This document shows, one piece after another, positions 35,369 to 45,276 of a stretch of 64,000 nt of DNA (within the stretch, counting starts at the first letter, position 1; each line of letters begins with the position of its first letter). Position numbers and translations under genes: made by a program. Under the pieces are notes generated by a model, which made no database searches, was not told where the DNA came from, and worked only from the letters and a program-made list of their open reading frames with translations. The DNA comes from Thalassoglobus sp. JC818 (GTDB lineage Bacteria; Planctomycetota; Planctomycetia; Planctomycetales; Planctomycetaceae). The DNA lies in the NCBI RefSeq assembly GCF_040717535.1, contig NZ_JBFEFI010000005.1:372001-436000 (forward strand), written 5' to 3'.

Positions 35369-37645
35369 ATGAATCGACGATACTTCTGGGTGTGCGCCAT
35401 CGCAGCCCTGAGTTTCCCTTTGTCGACCAACACGACTTTCGCACGCGGCTTCGGTGGCGGTGGCCTCGGAGGATTCCACGGTGGGGGTCTTGGTGGCGGC
35501 GGATTTCACGGTGGTGGAATCGGTGGAGGAGGCTTCCACGGAGGCGGTCTTGGTGGCGGGGGATTCCATGCTGGAGGACTCGGCGGAGGAGGCGGAGGGA
35601 TTCACAGCGCCAACTTTGGTGGTGGAGGAGGATTTCACGGCGGGAGTTTCGGCGGAGGTGGCAACTTTGGAGGCGGCAATGGCTTCTCCGGAGGAGGACT
35701 TTCCGGAGGCGGATTCCGACCAAATCTACCATCGCACTCACCGCTGTCAGGCGATCGCCCCAATTTGAATCTTGGAGGAGGCGGCGGATTCAACAACTCC
35801 AACCTGGTTCATCGGCCTCAAACCGGCGGTTTCGGGTCTGGCGGTCTCGGATTGGGAACTGGAGATCGGAATCCTTTGAGCCCCGGCGGAGGAATTACTC
35901 GTCCTGATCTTACTCCCGGAAATCGACCGGACATCTTCGGCGGCAATGGACGCCCCGGTCTACCTTCAGGCGGCGGAACACACCCGAATGGATTTCATCC
36001 CTCTAATGGTTTCGGTCCCGGATCAGGCACAGCGTCACTTCCCGGATTCGGACCTGCCCGGGGAGGAGCTGGTGGCGCAGGCAATCGGCTTCCAAGCATT
36101 CATCCCGGAGAAGGAGGCGCTGGTGAAAGACTCCCAGGTATGCGTCCGGGTGAAGGAGGAGCCGGAACTCGCTTGCCGGGAACTCGTCCCGGAGAAGGTG
36201 GAGCTGGAGAACGACTGCCGGGAACTCGACCGGGCGAAGGTGGAGCTGGCACACTCAATCCGGGAATGCGACCCGGACAGGGTGGAGCTGGAACTCGGTG
36301 GACTCCCAGCGATCGAGGGACCATCCCAGAACGTCATCAAGATCTTTCGACACGTTTCGATCAGCTTCAAAACCATTGGGGAGACAGTGCCTGGGCACGT
36401 CAACAATGGGTCGGTCCACACGGCGGCGAAGTGAATCACTTTGGATTCTGGGGACCGAACGGCTACTGGGGACACACGGGAGTCTGGGGTCCCAACGGAG
36501 GTCACTGGGGGCATACTGGACATGTCGGTCCAAATGGTGCCTGGGGACACACTGGGTACTTCGGACCAGCCGGCCACTGGTCGCGCAGCTGGGGATGGTA
36601 CAACGGATATTGCCCGGTCTGGGGACACGGAAGCTGGAATTACCTTTGGGATGAATATCCAGTTGCAGCGGCATTCGGAGCAACGATGTGGGGCCTGAAC
36701 GTTGTCGACTACATGTTCGGTGTCGGCGACTATTACAACCCGTACTACACCGGTCCGGTTTACGTGAACGATCAGACAGTCGTGAACTACTCTCAGCCGA
36801 TCGTCGGGAACCCATCGTACGAGTCACAAGAATCCAGTGAGAGCGATTCGAGCGACAGCTCTTCGGATCCGTTGACCGAAACGTTCAACAAAGCCCGACA
36901 AGCCTTCTACGACGAACAATTCGATCAGGCACTGAAACTCACAAACGAGTCACTTTCATACGCTCCTGAAGACGCAGCGCTGAACGAATTCCGAAGCTTG
37001 TGCCTCTTTGCACTCGGACAATACCAAGATGCAGCTGCCACAATTCATGCAGTTCTGGCGGCTGGTCCGGGATGGGACTGGACGACAATGATCAGCCTGT
37101 ACGATGACGCCGACGTCTACACCAAACAGCTTCGCAAGCTGGAAGCACACGTTCGCGAAAATCCTGACGATGCGGCAGCGATGTTCCTGCTGGGGTATCA
37201 CTACCTGACAGCCGGTCACGAGGACGCAGCAGTCGCACAGTGGAAGAAAGTCATTCAGATCAAACCGGATGACACTCTGACTGCCGACCTCGTGAAAATG
37301 TACGATCCACCCAAGTCCGACAGCTCTTCGTCCGACCAAGCTCCCGCTCCAGATCTTGAAAAACCGGCCTACCCCATCGCACAACTTGTGGGAACCTGGA
37401 CAGCTCAAGATGACAAAGGGACTTACGTGATGATCCTCGATCCGAAAGACTCCTTCACCTGGACCTTTACACGGGACGGAAAACCACAATCGGTTAAAGG
37501 GGCCTTCACTGTTCGAGGCAAGAATCTCGTAATGCAGCCGGACTCCGGAGGGACCATGCTCTGCAAAATCGAACTGACATCCGACAAGACGATGCAATTC
37601 AGCTCGATCGACGACTCGACGAAACTCACCTTCACGAAGCCATAA
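35369..37645 (+). CDS. Secreted Gly-rich / Trp-rich repeat protein with TPR and lipocalin-like end
   Basis: Exported protein of 758 residues built of four parts. After a signal peptide (MNRRYFWVCAIAALSF, ending FAR) comes a glycine-rich region (about 30-225) with GGGGFHGGGLGG-type repeats, then a 14-residue Pro/Gly repeat (PGEGGAGERLPGTR) repeated about six times at about 245-315, then a Trp/Gly/His repeat region (WGPNGYWGHTGVW, about 365-415). A Ser-rich linker leads to tetratricopeptide repeats at about 510-640 and a beta-rich C-terminal 90 residues (QLVGTWTAQDDKGTYVMIL). Such secreted repeat proteins occur in planctomycetes, with cell-surface or adhesive roles guessed but not shown. The DNA encoding the repeats is itself tandemly repetitive. 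Confidence 0.8.
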   Translation: MNRRYFWVCAIAALSFPLSTNTTFARGFGGGGLGGFHGGGLGGGGFHGGGIGGGGFHGGGLGGGGFHAGGLGGGGGGIHSANFGGGGGFHGGSFGGGGNFGGGNGFSGGGLSGGGFRPNLPSHSPLSGDRPNLNLGGGGGFNNSNLVHRPQTGGFGSGGLGLGTGDRNPLSPGGGITRPDLTPGNRPDIFGGNGRPGLPSGGGTHPNGFHPSNGFGPGSGTASLPGFGPARGGAGGAGNRLPSIHPGEGGAGERLPGMRPGEGGAGTRLPGTRPGEGGAGERLPGTRPGEGGAGTLNPGMRPGQGGAGTRWTPSDRGTIPERHQDLSTRFDQLQNHWGDSAWARQQWVGPHGGEVNHFGFWGPNGYWGHTGVWGPNGGHWGHTGHVGPNGAWGHTGYFGPAGHWSRSWGWYNGYCPVWGHGSWNYLWDEYPVAAAFGATMWGLNVVDYMFGVGDYYNPYYTGPVYVNDQTVVNYSQPIVGNPSYESQESSESDSSDSSSDPLTETFNKARQAFYDEQFDQALKLTNESLSYAPEDAALNEFRSLCLFALGQYQDAAATIHAVLAAGPGWDWTTMISLYDDADVYTKQLRKLEAHVRENPDDAAAMFLLGYHYLTAGHEDAAVAQWKKVIQIKPDDTLTADLVKMYDPPKSDSSSSDQAPAPDLEKPAYPIAQLVGTWTAQDDKGTYVMILDPKDSFTWTFTRDGKPQSVKGAFTVRGKNLVMQPDSGGTMLCKIELTSDKTMQFSSIDDSTKLTFTKP
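35450..36300 (+). repeat. Tandem coding repeats (Gly-rich and PGEGGAG)
   Basis: Two repeat arrays inside the gene at 35369. About 35450-35720 encodes GGG-F/I-H-GGG units with third-base variation, and about 36100-36300 encodes the 14-residue PGEGGAG unit in near-identical 42-base copies. Copy number in such arrays often varies between strains. Confidence 0.75.
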
Positions 37646-37677
37646 ACTTCAAATCGAGTTGTCTTGAACTTCTGCTG

Positions 37678-37719
37678 AACGCAGCGTTCCCAAAGTGGGT
37701 ACGCTGCGTTTTTCTTTTT
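37678..37719 (+). terminator. Strong rho-independent terminator
   Basis: Stem AACGCAGCG (37678-37686) / CGCTGCGTT (37702-37710) with a nested CCCA/TGGG pair, followed by TTTCTTTTT, 33 bp after the stop of the repeat-protein gene. Confidence 0.85.
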
Positions 37720-38518
37720 ACTTCATTTCGGCAACTTCGCATCGCCCATTCATCGACGCGGGCCGATCACATTTCCTCCCTCTCGATCGCCTGATCATTC
37801 AGATTTCCAAACTTCATCGATCTCCACTTGTCCAATCAGCGGCAATTCATCATCCCGCATTGATGCAATTCTCGCGAAATTGCAATCAAACGCCTGAATA
37901 TCTCGAGCGGATTCTTCAGTGACCGATCAAGTTGAATTGATCCATGATCAGTGGCACGTGCAATTCGTTCTCAAACTCAAAAACTTTCACAATCACAATC
38001 GATTGCTCATCAAACCTTAACACTCATCGAGAACATTCCGCCCGTCTTGATGGACGTCATTTCCCTCGCGAGTGACGGATCATCAATTCAATGACAACGT
38101 GTGCTGTCGAGGTTCATGAAGAGACGCAGAGTCGCTTTCGACCTGTGCTCATGAATCGTTCCCTGATTCATCAGATCACGAGTTGCATCAAAGCAAATCC
38201 GAACAACCAGAGCATCTGACCTCTGGCCTGCGATGTCTCAAAAGAGCAACCGCATCACCCAGTGAATCTGACCAATACAGGCAACCGCAAATAACGATGA
38301 ATGCGGTTTCGAGAAGATCTCCCAATTAAACGGAGCTCTCGAACAACCCATCCAATCATGCATGTGGAAACATCCAAAGTGTTACACATGTTGAATCATT
38401 TATGGCCTTCCAAAGCGAAGCCTTACAAGCGTTGAGAAGAGTTTCTCGACTCATCTAGAGCACAACTTGTCATTTTATCTTATCCACGGTACTGCAATTG
38501 AATGAGGAACTGAAAGGA
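37720..38518. other. Long intergenic region without a recognisable gene
   Basis: About 800 bp with stop-rich frames on both strands. I cannot identify an RNA gene. It must contain the promoter of the pseudopilin gene. Confidence 0.4.
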
Positions 38519-39472
38519 ATGTCTGTAAACATTAAATCACGCCGAGGGTTCACGCTGATTGAACTTCTCGTCGTCATTGCAATCATTGCAATTCTGATTG
38601 CACTGCTACTCCCAGCAGTTCAACAGGCACGTGAGGCAGCCCGACGAACGTCCTGTAAGAACAACCTCAAAAACATCTGCCTCGCACTTCACAACTATCA
38701 TGACCAAAAGGGTGCATTCCCCTTCGGTTTTGACGAGAGAGAAACACTCTGGTCGGCAATGATTCTTCCTGAACTGGAGCAAGCTAACCTGTACAACACT
38801 CTCGTTTGGCAGGAAAGCGGCCCCGGAAACTGGAACGCCAACGGATCGCCCAACCAATCGGCTTGTGGAACTGTCGTGTCCGTCTTTCGATGCCCAAGCA
38901 TGGCTGTGCCCACAAACGTCGACAACCAGGGAATTCCCGGTCGAGTCCCAACAAGCTACCGAGCCGTATCAGGTTCGAACGCTGTTTCCGACGATCTCAG
39001 TACTGTTCCTTCCGGACATCCCGTCCATGCTCTCGAAGAACAGACAGGACTGGACGGAATGTTCTACGGCTGCAGCAGCACCCGTATTCGCGACATTCTG
39101 GACGGAACATCTTCCACGTTCATGATCGGTGAAAGCCGAACAGAGCCTAACTTTGTCAAAGACAACCAGGGAATGGACTACTGGCTGTTCGGTGCACCGC
39201 AAACGGGTGGCTGGGATTGTCGTCCTGGCGATCGTGGCGGCACGGAATACAGCGAAGGCCTCGGATCAACCTACGGGAAACTCAATGCCCGCGTCACGGA
39301 TCCAAGTGTTCATGGGGTGATCATGGAAATGTCATTCGGAAGCTACCATCCAGGCGGAGCTCATTTTGGAATGGCTGACGGTGCTGTCCGATTCGTCTCT
39401 GAGAACATCGACCAGGATCTTCTTCGATCACTCGGAACGATCCGAAACGGTGAAGTCATCGGCGAATTCTAA
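38519..39472 (+). CDS. DUF1559 family prepilin-like protein
   Basis: Pseudopilin-like exported protein of 317 residues. It starts with a type IV prepilin leader ending in Gly10, followed by [22 protein letters not shown] with Glu at mature position 5, and then [22 protein letters not shown], which is the DUF1559 signature. The domain continues to a C-terminal [22 protein letters not shown] motif (about 275-296). DUF1559 genes are highly expanded in Planctomycetes and their products are thought to be assembled by a type II/IV-pilus-like system. The ATG at 38519 has GAGGAA nine bases upstream; a TTG seven codons earlier is in frame. The lipoprotein gene 39724 follows, as is common for this family. 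Confidence 0.9.
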   Translation: MSVNIKSRRGFTLIELLVVIAIIAILIALLLPAVQQAREAARRTSCKNNLKNICLALHNYHDQKGAFPFGFDERETLWSAMILPELEQANLYNTLVWQESGPGNWNANGSPNQSACGTVVSVFRCPSMAVPTNVDNQGIPGRVPTSYRAVSGSNAVSDDLSTVPSGHPVHALEEQTGLDGMFYGCSSTRIRDILDGTSSTFMIGESRTEPNFVKDNQGMDYWLFGAPQTGGWDCRPGDRGGTEYSEGLGSTYGKLNARVTDPSVHGVIMEMSFGSYHPGGAHFGMADGAVRFVSENIDQDLLRSLGTIRNGEVIGEF

Positions 39473-39723
39473 CGTCGATTAAAACTCGTTATTGATTCAC
39501 ATATTGGAGTCAACGAGCAGCAATCAAGTATTGATTCGTCAGGTCTTATGTAAACTCTCACGAAACAACTTAAGACGGATACGCTCAACCAAAAGCTGAG
39601 TAATTCCGTCTTGAGCTCCGGGAGAGTTGGACCGACTTTGCCGCTCGACGCGAAACGCTTCGTCTTCACTCTGCCTCGGTTTTCAGGCAGACTTACTGAC
39701 TCAACTTAACTCACTCATTGATT

Positions 39724-40206
39724 ATGATTAGATATCGTTTAGCACTCGTTTGTTGCCTCGTGTTTTTGTCGGCATGCAGCAGCCAATCTCCCGACTACGC
39801 AAGCCTCGGCCTGGTGGATGTCAGTGGAACCATCAAGATTGATGGAGAACCCGTTCCTGGAGCAGTGGTCGCGTTCAAAGATGTCTCGAACGGAAACGAA
39901 TCGTACGGACTGACAAATTCGTCAGGGTATTATCGACTTTGGTTCAACAGCGAAAAGTACGGCGTGATGCCCGGCGAAAAGCAAATCGAGTTCAGCACCA
40001 CTCGAAAGATTCTCGGATTGAACTCCGAAGAAGAAGGCGGAGTCGGTGAAGAATCCGAAGCTGGACCACCTGTCGAAAACTCAGGTGTGGAAGAGTTCCA
40101 TGAAGCTTATCGGAAAGACTCCAAAATCGTCGTGACAGTTGATGACGATTCATCCACCTTCGACTTCGATCTGGCAAGTGATGGGTCGACTTCCCAACCT
40201 CTCTAA
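39724..40206 (+). CDS. Small lipoprotein with carboxypeptidase-regulatory-like domain
   Basis: Predicted lipoprotein of 160 residues. The signal peptide ends in the lipobox LSAC (the Cys at about residue 19). One Ig-like beta-sandwich of the carboxypeptidase regulatory type follows: VDVSGTIKIDGEPVPGAVVAFKD, then TNSSGYYRLWF. After about residue 100 the protein is acidic and disordered (EEEGGVGEESEAGPP). In Planctomycetes such genes stand directly after DUF1559 pseudopilin genes, as here. The start is taken at the ATG 39724, not the TTG two codons upstream. Confidence 0.75.
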   Translation: MIRYRLALVCCLVFLSACSSQSPDYASLGLVDVSGTIKIDGEPVPGAVVAFKDVSNGNESYGLTNSSGYYRLWFNSEKYGVMPGEKQIEFSTTRKILGLNSEEEGGVGEESEAGPPVENSGVEEFHEAYRKDSKIVVTVDDDSSTFDFDLASDGSTSQPL

Positions 40207-40232
40207 GAAATCGCCAGACTGAAAACTGCACC

Positions 40233-40277
40233 TTCTGTGCTCTCGTTTAACTACCAAATTCAAACGAGAGCACAGAA
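40233..40277. terminator. 16-bp perfect inverted repeat, probable terminator
   Basis: TTCTGTGCTCTCGTTT (40233-40248) pairs perfectly with AAACGAGAGCACAGAA (40262-40277) around a 13-base loop, 27 bp after the lipoprotein stop and about 100 bp before the end of the minus-strand ABM gene. There is no T-tract, but the stem is long and the position fits a terminator for both strands. Confidence 0.55.
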
Positions 40278-40380
40278 CCGGTCAGTACGCTTCATGATCT
40301 CGTGAGACAGAGAGTGCTCAATCTCTTCCGAGCATGCGATCCGCTGTTTTCATACCGCGCGGAATTACCGGCCGTCTCAA

Positions 40381-40671
40381 TCAATCGCTAATCCGAGTCC
40401 AAACCTTGAGATCTCGGGATGCCAAAAGATCTCCGATACGCTCGCGAGTAATCGCTGAGTGAGGGCTTGTTTTGTGAACCTCGAAGGCAGCTTCGTCTTG
40501 ATAGATTTCGTAGACCGAAAATACTGTCGGTTCATCGATTGATTGACAGACATCGAACTGTCGACAGCCTTCTTCATTCTCTCTCGAAGAACGGGCTTGA
40601 AACAGAATGGCTTCGCGAAACTCTTCAATGCAATCAGGTTTCGTCTCGAATCTGACCGTAACAACCAGCAT
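40381..40671 (-). CDS. Antibiotic biosynthesis monooxygenase (ABM) family protein
   Basis: Small cytoplasmic protein of 96 residues with the dimeric ferredoxin-like ABM fold, probably a quinol monooxygenase of the YgiN type. Features: LVVTVRFETKPDCIEEFREAIL (2-23), EEGCRQFDVCQSIDEPTVFSVYEIYQDEAAFEVHKTSPH (36-74). I use the ATG at 40671, which has a perfect GGAGGT a few bases before it; a longer frame up to 40746 adds a highly charged, unlikely N-terminus. It is a single gene. Confidence 0.85.
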   Translation of the reverse strand: MLVVTVRFETKPDCIEEFREAILFQARSSRENEEGCRQFDVCQSIDEPTVFSVYEIYQDEAAFEVHKTSPHSAITRERIGDLLASRDLKVWTRISD

Positions 40672-40927
40672 TTTACCTCCCCATTCGCTGCCAGCCTCTT
40701 TCTGCTGGCTCTTGTCTTGTGATGAGCGATCGCGGTGCTTCTTCAAGTCACGCTGCGTCTTCGAATTCGTTCGACGCCCACGAAAATCGCCAAAGCCGCC
40801 TCTTCTCGTTGCAAATCAAAGTAGGCAAAAGAATTACGCCGCTCATTGTTCTTTGACGAGCACGTCGTCAAAATAGAGGGCTATACTAGTTGACCCTGAT
40901 GCGATTATTCCAGACCTGCCGTATTCG

Positions 40928-43414
40928 ATGAGCGTTTCCACCACGATGTTCCGCCTCCACAAATTGTCGGCCGCCTCACTCGCAATCATCCTGAACAGTC
41001 TCGCCTTGACTCTTCTGGTTGATGCCAGACCATGCTGCGCGAATCCGACGGATGTGAAGCAAGCGAGCACCGCATTCTTCACGTCAAACTGCCTGGACTG
41101 CCATGACTCGTCCACCGCTGAAGGCGGACTCGATCTGACAGCTGTGGAAGGTTCGATCGACGAAGCACGATGGCTGGACACCTGGGTCCGCATCTTTGAC
41201 AAGATCGAAGCTGGAGAAATGCCGCCACCAGATGCGAGCACTCTCTCGAAGGAAAATCGAGAGGACTTTCTGTCGACGATTCGACCGCTCCTTGTCGAAG
41301 CTCATGCCGCTCAAAAAGGGACACAACTCCGACGACTCAATGCTTCAGAGTACCAGAACACTCTCAACGACATGTTTGGGACAAACTTGAAGCTGGCGGA
41401 ACTCCTCCCGCCTGACAGCTTGTCTCATGAGTTCGATAACATTGGTTCAGCGTTGAATATGTCGATGGTTCAGTTGCAGCGATACCTCGATGCAGCAGAT
41501 CTCGTCCTCGAAACCAGCATTGCAAAAAACACATCTCCACCCGAGTCCATTCACATCGATGCTTCGTATGCGAAAACTGCGAACGCCGATCGATTTCTCG
41601 GGAAGAACTGGTTGAAACTTCCAGACGATGCTGTCGTTTTCTTTCAACCGTGGGGTTACCCCACCGGTATGTTGAGAGAAGCCGGGACGCGATCCGCAGG
41701 CTGGTACCGAATTCGAATCACAGGGTATGCCTACCAGTCAGATGAACCGATCGAGTTTTCCGTCGGTGCCACAACATTTGCTCGCGGGCTGGAACGTCCG
41801 ACTTTCGAGTACTTCGCAATGCCGCCCGGAGAGCCGACAACGATCGAGCTGACAGCCTGGATCGAAGATCGCTACATGATCGAAATCACTCCGTATGGAA
41901 TTTATGACACCAAATACGCCATTAAGAAGTTGGGCATCGATCGGTATCGTGGACCGGGACTGGCAATTCTGAATGTCGAACTCGATGGTCCATTAACCGA
42001 GGAGTTTCCCAGCCGTGGCCATCGACTTCTCTTCGATGGAGTCGATCGACACGAAGTCCCTCCGAAGAACCCGAAGGACAAAGAAAAATCCTGGTACCAG
42101 CCTCGATTTGAAGTTGTCGCGGACGATCCGTTGATCGTTGCTGCACACTCACTACAAAGAGTCGCAACGGCAGCCTTTCGCCGACCTGCCACGGACGAAG
42201 ACGTTCAACCCTACCGGGAGTTGTTTCGCTCACATGTCGAAAACGGTGAGTCAATCGAAGAGGCTTTGAAGACAGCTACGGCAGCCATCATGTGCTCGCC
42301 ACGTTTTCTCTTTCTCCAGGAGCCCGCTGGCCCACTGGACGACTACGCACTCGCAACTCGCTTGTCGTACTTTTTGACGCGAACAAGTCCGGATGCAGAA
42401 CTACTCGCAGCTGCCTCGAAAGGAGAATTAACTTCCAACCCGGAAACTCTACGATCGCAAACATCTCGGCTGATCAAGAGCGAGAAGTTCGAAAGGTTTC
42501 TCTCTGATTTTTCTGAGTCCTGGCTGAATCTCCGAGAACTCGAATTCACAACTCCAGATTCGGTTCTCTTTCCTGAATACGATCAGTTCCTCCTCCACTC
42601 GATGCGGCGTGAGACACTCGCTTACCTCGAAACGCTGATCAAGGAAGATCTGCCGATTGAAACACTCGTGAAGTCTGACTTTGCCATGATCAATAGCCGG
42701 TTGGCTGATCACTACGGACTTCCTGAAGTGGATGGTCCCGAGATCCGCAAGGTCGCTCTCGGCGATGACGAAGCGAGTCAGATCCGCGGAGGTTTTTTAA
42801 CTCAGGCAGCAGTTTTGAAAGTCTCTGCCAACGGAACGAATACATCTCCTGTTGTTCGTGGAGTCTGGGTGCTGGAACGAATCCTAGGCATCACACCTTC
42901 CCCCCCTCCCCCGGGAGTTCCTGGAGTGGAGCCAGACACGCGTGGAGCTTCGACACTCCGTCAGATTCTCGCCAAACACCGCAATCTCGAGAACTGCCGC
43001 TCATGCCACCAGATGATCGATCCTCCCGGCTTCGCGCTCGAGAGTTTTAATCCGATTGGAGCCTGGCGAGACCGCTATCGCATTACATCCGGTCGAGGAA
43101 CACCCATCTCGAAAATCGTGCATGGCAGAAAGACTCGCTACAAACTCGGGTTGCATGTGGACGCATCTGGAGAGACTCTGGACGGCAAGAAATTCAAAGG
43201 ATTTGTCGAGTTTCGAGATCAACTCAGCCAAGAGAAAGAAACATTGACCCGAACATTCGTTGAGAAACTTCTGACGTTTGCCACAGGTCGCGAACTCGGA
43301 TTCTCAGATCGAGAGGAAATCGATCTGATCGTGCAACATTCGATCGAAAATCAAACCGGGATCGGGGAACTCGTGTACGCTGTCGTTGAAAGCGAAATTT
43401 TTCGAAGCAAATAG
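40928..43414 (+). CDS. Secreted DUF1592 heme-binding protein (planctomycete cytochrome c type)
   Basis: Exported protein of 828 residues with the planctomycete domain set DUF1587/1592/1588/1585. After a signal segment (about 12-33) comes a C-type heme motif CLDCH (Cys55, Cys58, His59). The usual blocks follow: RRLNASEYQNTLNDMF (111-126), AAFRRPATDEDVQPYRELF (about 414-432), CSPRFLFLQEP (about 459-469), DYALATRLSYFLTRTSPDAEL, and a second C-x-x-C-H (CRSCHQMIDPPGFALE, about 694-709). Such genes always come with a DUF1552 partner directly downstream, here at 43564. The role in redox or polymer degradation is suspected but not shown. It is paralogous to the gene at 50255. Confidence 0.9.
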   Translation: MSVSTTMFRLHKLSAASLAIILNSLALTLLVDARPCCANPTDVKQASTAFFTSNCLDCHDSSTAEGGLDLTAVEGSIDEARWLDTWVRIFDKIEAGEMPPPDASTLSKENREDFLSTIRPLLVEAHAAQKGTQLRRLNASEYQNTLNDMFGTNLKLAELLPPDSLSHEFDNIGSALNMSMVQLQRYLDAADLVLETSIAKNTSPPESIHIDASYAKTANADRFLGKNWLKLPDDAVVFFQPWGYPTGMLREAGTRSAGWYRIRITGYAYQSDEPIEFSVGATTFARGLERPTFEYFAMPPGEPTTIELTAWIEDRYMIEITPYGIYDTKYAIKKLGIDRYRGPGLAILNVELDGPLTEEFPSRGHRLLFDGVDRHEVPPKNPKDKEKSWYQPRFEVVADDPLIVAAHSLQRVATAAFRRPATDEDVQPYRELFRSHVENGESIEEALKTATAAIMCSPRFLFLQEPAGPLDDYALATRLSYFLTRTSPDAELLAAASKGELTSNPETLRSQTSRLIKSEKFERFLSDFSESWLNLRELEFTTPDSVLFPEYDQFLLHSMRRETLAYLETLIKEDLPIETLVKSDFAMINSRLADHYGLPEVDGPEIRKVALGDDEASQIRGGFLTQAAVLKVSANGTNTSPVVRGVWVLERILGITPSPPPPGVPGVEPDTRGASTLRQILAKHRNLENCRSCHQMIDPPGFALESFNPIGAWRDRYRITSGRGTPISKIVHGRKTRYKLGLHVDASGETLDGKKFKGFVEFRDQLSQEKETLTRTFVEKLLTFATGRELGFSDREEIDLIVQHSIENQTGIGELVYAVVESEIFRSK

Positions 43415-43563
43415 ACGACACACCGAAACGAGTCGTGACCCACATTTCAGTCCAGAAACTTGAGAGTCGAGATGTTCTAAAATCACTTCGAATAGATCGA
43501 CGAACGAGCGGTTTTATTGACAGAGTTGTTCATCCTCAGATTGACATTAACCACAGCAGCCCC

Positions 43564-44895
43564 ATGTCGACATCTAAACGCGTCTACTTTTCGACAACTC
43601 GAACTCTCAACCGACGCCACTTTCTGCGCGGCGCAGGAGCTGCCGTCGTTGGACTTCCATTTCTCGACGCGATGGTTCCCGCGTTTCAGAGTTCTGCTCG
43701 AGCCAGTGCTGCCTCGCAGCAGGCCACACCGCGCCGATTCGTGGCTCTATGTGCGACACTCGGTTTCCACACGCCGTTCCTGTTTCCGTCCAAAGAAGGG
43801 TCTCTCGACGGAAGCACTCCGTACCTCAACCAGATGCAGGATCATCTTGACCATTTGACTGTGATTTCGGGACTCGCTCATCCCGAACAACAGGGTAACA
43901 ACGGTCATGCATCCGAGCTGACCTGGCTTACCTCCGCTCAACGTCCGGGGCTGGCTGGCTTCAAGAACACAATTTCCATCGATCAATTGATGGCAGAGAA
44001 AGTCGGGTTGGAAACTCGATTTCCGAGCTTGGTTTTGTCCACAAGCGGACGCTCCATGTCCTGGAATTCGAACGGTGTTGAAATTCCCGGCGAGACCCGC
44101 CCGTCGAACGTCTTCAAAGCACTTTTCGTCAACGGATCGAGTGCTGAAGTGCAACGTGAACTCAAACAACTTGATCGCGGCCAAAGCATTCTCGACACAG
44201 TCAAAGGAGACGCAGAAAAACTCAACAGCAAGCTTGGGATACAAGATCAGCGCAAACTCGACGAGTATTTCACAGCGATCCGCGAACTCGAAGTTCGTCT
44301 CAATCAATCGAAATCCTGGGCCACTCGACCCAAACCAGAAGTCGACGCCAAAGCTCCCGTCGACATCTCTGACCGTGCGGATGCGATTGGACGTCAGAAT
44401 CTGATGTACGACATGCTCGTCCTCGCCCTGCAAAGCGATTCGACCCGCACGGCAACCTTCCAGCTCAGCGGAATGAACGCCGTCCCCGCCATCGACGGAG
44501 TCTCGACGGACTGGCATCAGCTCTCCCATCATGGGAAAGACCCGGAGAAGATCGACGAACTGAAAATCATCGAACAGGCTGAGTTCGCAGCTTTCAATCG
44601 GTTCCTCGCCAAGATGAAAGACGTTGTCGAAACCGAATCAACTCTACTCGACCGAACCACCATTCTTTATGGTTCAAACCTCGGCAACGCGAGCAGCCAC
44701 AGCCCTCGCAATTTGCCTGTGATGATTGCAGGTGGAGGATTTCAACACGGCAACTATGTCGCTCACGATGATGTCGACAACACCCCCTTTGCGAATTTAT
44801 TCGTCACCTTCGCTCAGCAGATGGGACTCGACATCGACACATTCGGCAGCAGCACTGCCACCGGAGTCCGAGGTCTCGAACAGCGAAACTCCTGA
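43564..44895 (+). CDS. DUF1552 family Tat-exported protein
   Basis: Partner of the DUF1592 protein, 443 residues. A twin-arginine signal (LNRRHFLRGAGAAVVGLPFLD) starts the protein, so it is exported folded. The domain carries SGLAHPEQQGNNGHAS (about 104-120), SIDQLMAEKVG, the LVLALQSDSTRTATFQLSG segment, WHQLSHHGKDPEKI, and GSNLGNASSHSPRNLPVMIAGG. The family is related in fold to alkaline-phosphatase/sulfatase-like proteins, but the metal site is unproven. The ATG at 43564 is chosen because it starts the Tat signal; the upstream open frame is not used. It follows the DUF1592 gene by 149 bp. Confidence 0.88.
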   Translation: MSTSKRVYFSTTRTLNRRHFLRGAGAAVVGLPFLDAMVPAFQSSARASAASQQATPRRFVALCATLGFHTPFLFPSKEGSLDGSTPYLNQMQDHLDHLTVISGLAHPEQQGNNGHASELTWLTSAQRPGLAGFKNTISIDQLMAEKVGLETRFPSLVLSTSGRSMSWNSNGVEIPGETRPSNVFKALFVNGSSAEVQRELKQLDRGQSILDTVKGDAEKLNSKLGIQDQRKLDEYFTAIRELEVRLNQSKSWATRPKPEVDAKAPVDISDRADAIGRQNLMYDMLVLALQSDSTRTATFQLSGMNAVPAIDGVSTDWHQLSHHGKDPEKIDELKIIEQAEFAAFNRFLAKMKDVVETESTLLDRTTILYGSNLGNASSHSPRNLPVMIAGGGFQHGNYVAHDDVDNTPFANLFVTFAQQMGLDIDTFGSSTATGVRGLEQRNS

Positions 44896-45276
44896 TAGGT
44901 TGAGCCTACTAAACGCCGAAGCTCCCGGTTTGCCGCGTCTACCAATTCCTCCCAGTCTTTCATGATCTCTCGTTAATTTTCGCCACGGGAATTTTCGAAA
45001 CAATTTCTGTTGATTCAGATTCTGGCTCCCGTATTTTGAAGTAGTCCCACTGGATTGGGACTGTACGTACGGAAACAATTGATGTCGAAAAGATGAAACG
45101 CAGCCCCGTCGCACAAATGACATGCTGCGAAGAATCATGCTGTAAAAACTGACATTGTCGTCAGTTTTCAATACTTGGCTGAGTCATCAGATTTCGAAGC
45201 AACGCTTTACGAATGCGTTGTCGTGAGGAGTCTGTCGAGTCAGCAAGTGAAAACTCCTTGCGGATATGGGCTCACA
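44896..45276. other. Intergenic region without a recognisable gene
   Basis: About 380 bp. A small hairpin AGTCCCA (45043-45049) / TGGGACT (45056-45062) is present without a T-tract. Nothing else is supported. Confidence 0.4.

Noticed and set aside
35450-36300. CRISPR array
   Set aside because: The repeats are adjacent, coding and without unique spacers; no cas genes are present.
35392-36434. Overlapping Arg-rich and Val/Glu-rich frames in the repeat gene
   Set aside because: They are alternative-frame readings of the tandem Gly and PGEGGAG repeats.
39572-39614. Terminator between the pseudopilin and lipoprotein genes
   Set aside because: AAGACGGA/TCCGTCTT forms a stem but the loop is long, inner pairing is poor and no T-tract follows; not strong enough to list.
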